15,351 bases of DNA from VRUE01 sp033856275 (GTDB lineage Bacteria; Actinomycetota; Thermoleophilia; Solirubrobacterales; 70-9). The notes under the pieces are model-generated. The model was not told the DNA's origin. It saw only the letters and a program-made list of their open reading frames with translations, and searched no databases. The stretch lies in assembly GCA_033856275.1 (NCBI GenBank), contig JAWVFJ010000014.1, forward strand, positions 1-15,351, given 5' to 3'. Positions within the stretch are counted from its first letter, which is position 1. Each line of letters opens with the position of its first letter. The position numbers and the translations under genes were made by a program. Of the stretch, positions 15,063 to 15,351 are shown piece after piece.

Positions 15063-15306
15063 GAAGGGACTCGGCTCAAGCCGCAACGGACGCGAATCCA
15101 ACCCCAACATGCTTGGGGTCAAGGTCTTCGCGGGCCAGAAGGTCTCCGGCGGGGAGATCATCGTGCGCCAGCGTGGCACCCGCTTCTGGCCTGGGGATGG
15201 CACCGGGCTTGGGCGCGATCACACGATTTTCGCCGCACGAGCTGGAATTGTCGAGTTCAAGCCGTCGCGCAAGGGCCGCACGATTTCCGTTCTTCAGGAC
15301 TCTTAG
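15052..15306 (+). CDS. rpmA: 50S ribosomal protein L27
   Basis: L27 reaches toward the peptidyl transferase centre and helps place tRNAs. The 84-residue protein is typical and complete: MAHKKGLGSSRNGRESNPNMLGVKVFAGQKV, IIVRQRGTRFWPGDGTGLGRDHTIFAARAGIVEFKPSRKGR. It starts directly with AHKK and lacks the cleaved N-terminal extension known in Firmicutes. ATG 15052 is preceded by a strong ribosome binding site. It follows rplU with an 11-nt overlap, as in many bacteria, where a GTPase gene (obgE) often comes next, but the window ends before that. Confidence 0.98.
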   Translation: MAHKKGLGSSRNGRESNPNMLGVKVFAGQKVSGGEIIVRQRGTRFWPGDGTGLGRDHTIFAARAGIVEFKPSRKGRTISVLQDS

Positions 15307-15315
15307 GACTCAGCG

Positions 15316-15340
15316 GGGGGAGGGCCGGGTGCCCCCTCCC
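15316..15340. repeat. Repeat arm related to the clpX-valS element (right window edge)
   Basis: This G-rich then C-rich stretch, ten bases after the rpmA stop, reads very like the left arm at 1183-1202: both carry GGGAGGG, a short variable part, and GGTGCCCC followed by CTC. It also folds on itself (GGGAGGG at 15318-15324 with CCCTCCC at 15334-15340, nine-base loop) and is followed by AAAAA on the plus strand. Because the window stops at 15351, the second arm of any element cannot be seen. Confidence 0.5.
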
Positions 15341-15351
15341 AAAAAGAGCGG

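Noticed and set aside
15316..15345. Rho-independent terminator after rpmA
   Set aside because: The short hairpin is followed by A residues on the plus strand rather than T, so it does not fit a forward intrinsic terminator.

Overview
The window is a dense, almost entirely plus-strand block of housekeeping genes from a high-GC bacterium. It starts inside clpX and ends just after rpmA. In order it holds clpX (5' truncated), valS, folC, a 42-residue membrane ORF, a membrane-anchored double zinc-ribbon protein, ndk, maf, mreB, mreC, mreD, a PBP2 gene (mrdA), rodA, a ribonuclease E/G gene, rplU and rpmA. High GC, GTG/TTG starts, an rne/rng-rplU-rpmA cluster and an actinobacterial style of ClpX and FolC, together with a full mreBCD rod system, suggest a deep-branching actinobacterium such as Thermoleophilia (Solirubrobacterales-like). 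This taxonomic call is inferred from resemblance and was not tested by any search.

Layout: clpX ends at 1177. It is followed by a 162-nt gap that contains a perfect 20-bp inverted repeat forming a roughly 105-bp element, and then by valS, which appears to be leaderless. valS runs into folC, whose only well-placed start is an AUA codon overlapping the valS stop. folC overlaps a 42-aa single-TM ORF. After a hairpin-bearing gap (5291-5397), the zinc-ribbon gene, ndk and maf are packed with overlaps. The rod-shape block mreB-mreC-mreD-mrdA-rodA (7059-12613) follows, with overlaps or tiny gaps. The last block, rng-rplU-rpmA (12664-15306), has overlapping junctions and ends at what looks like a second copy of the repeat arm seen after clpX.

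Functionally the window joins protein quality control (ClpX), translation (ValS, L21, L27), RNA decay (RNase E/G), folate activation (FolC), nucleotide homeostasis and cleanup (Ndk, Maf), and lateral cell-wall synthesis (MreB filament, MreC/MreD scaffold, PBP2 transpeptidase, RodA glycosyltransferase). No gene-free stretch exceeds 162 nt. I found no tRNA, rRNA, CRISPR array, phage or transposase gene. The least explained parts are the inverted-repeat element and its relative at the right edge, the AUA start of folC, the 42-aa ORF, the zinc-ribbon membrane protein, and the AAA-rich lysine tail of L21. I see no convincing new multi-gene system here.
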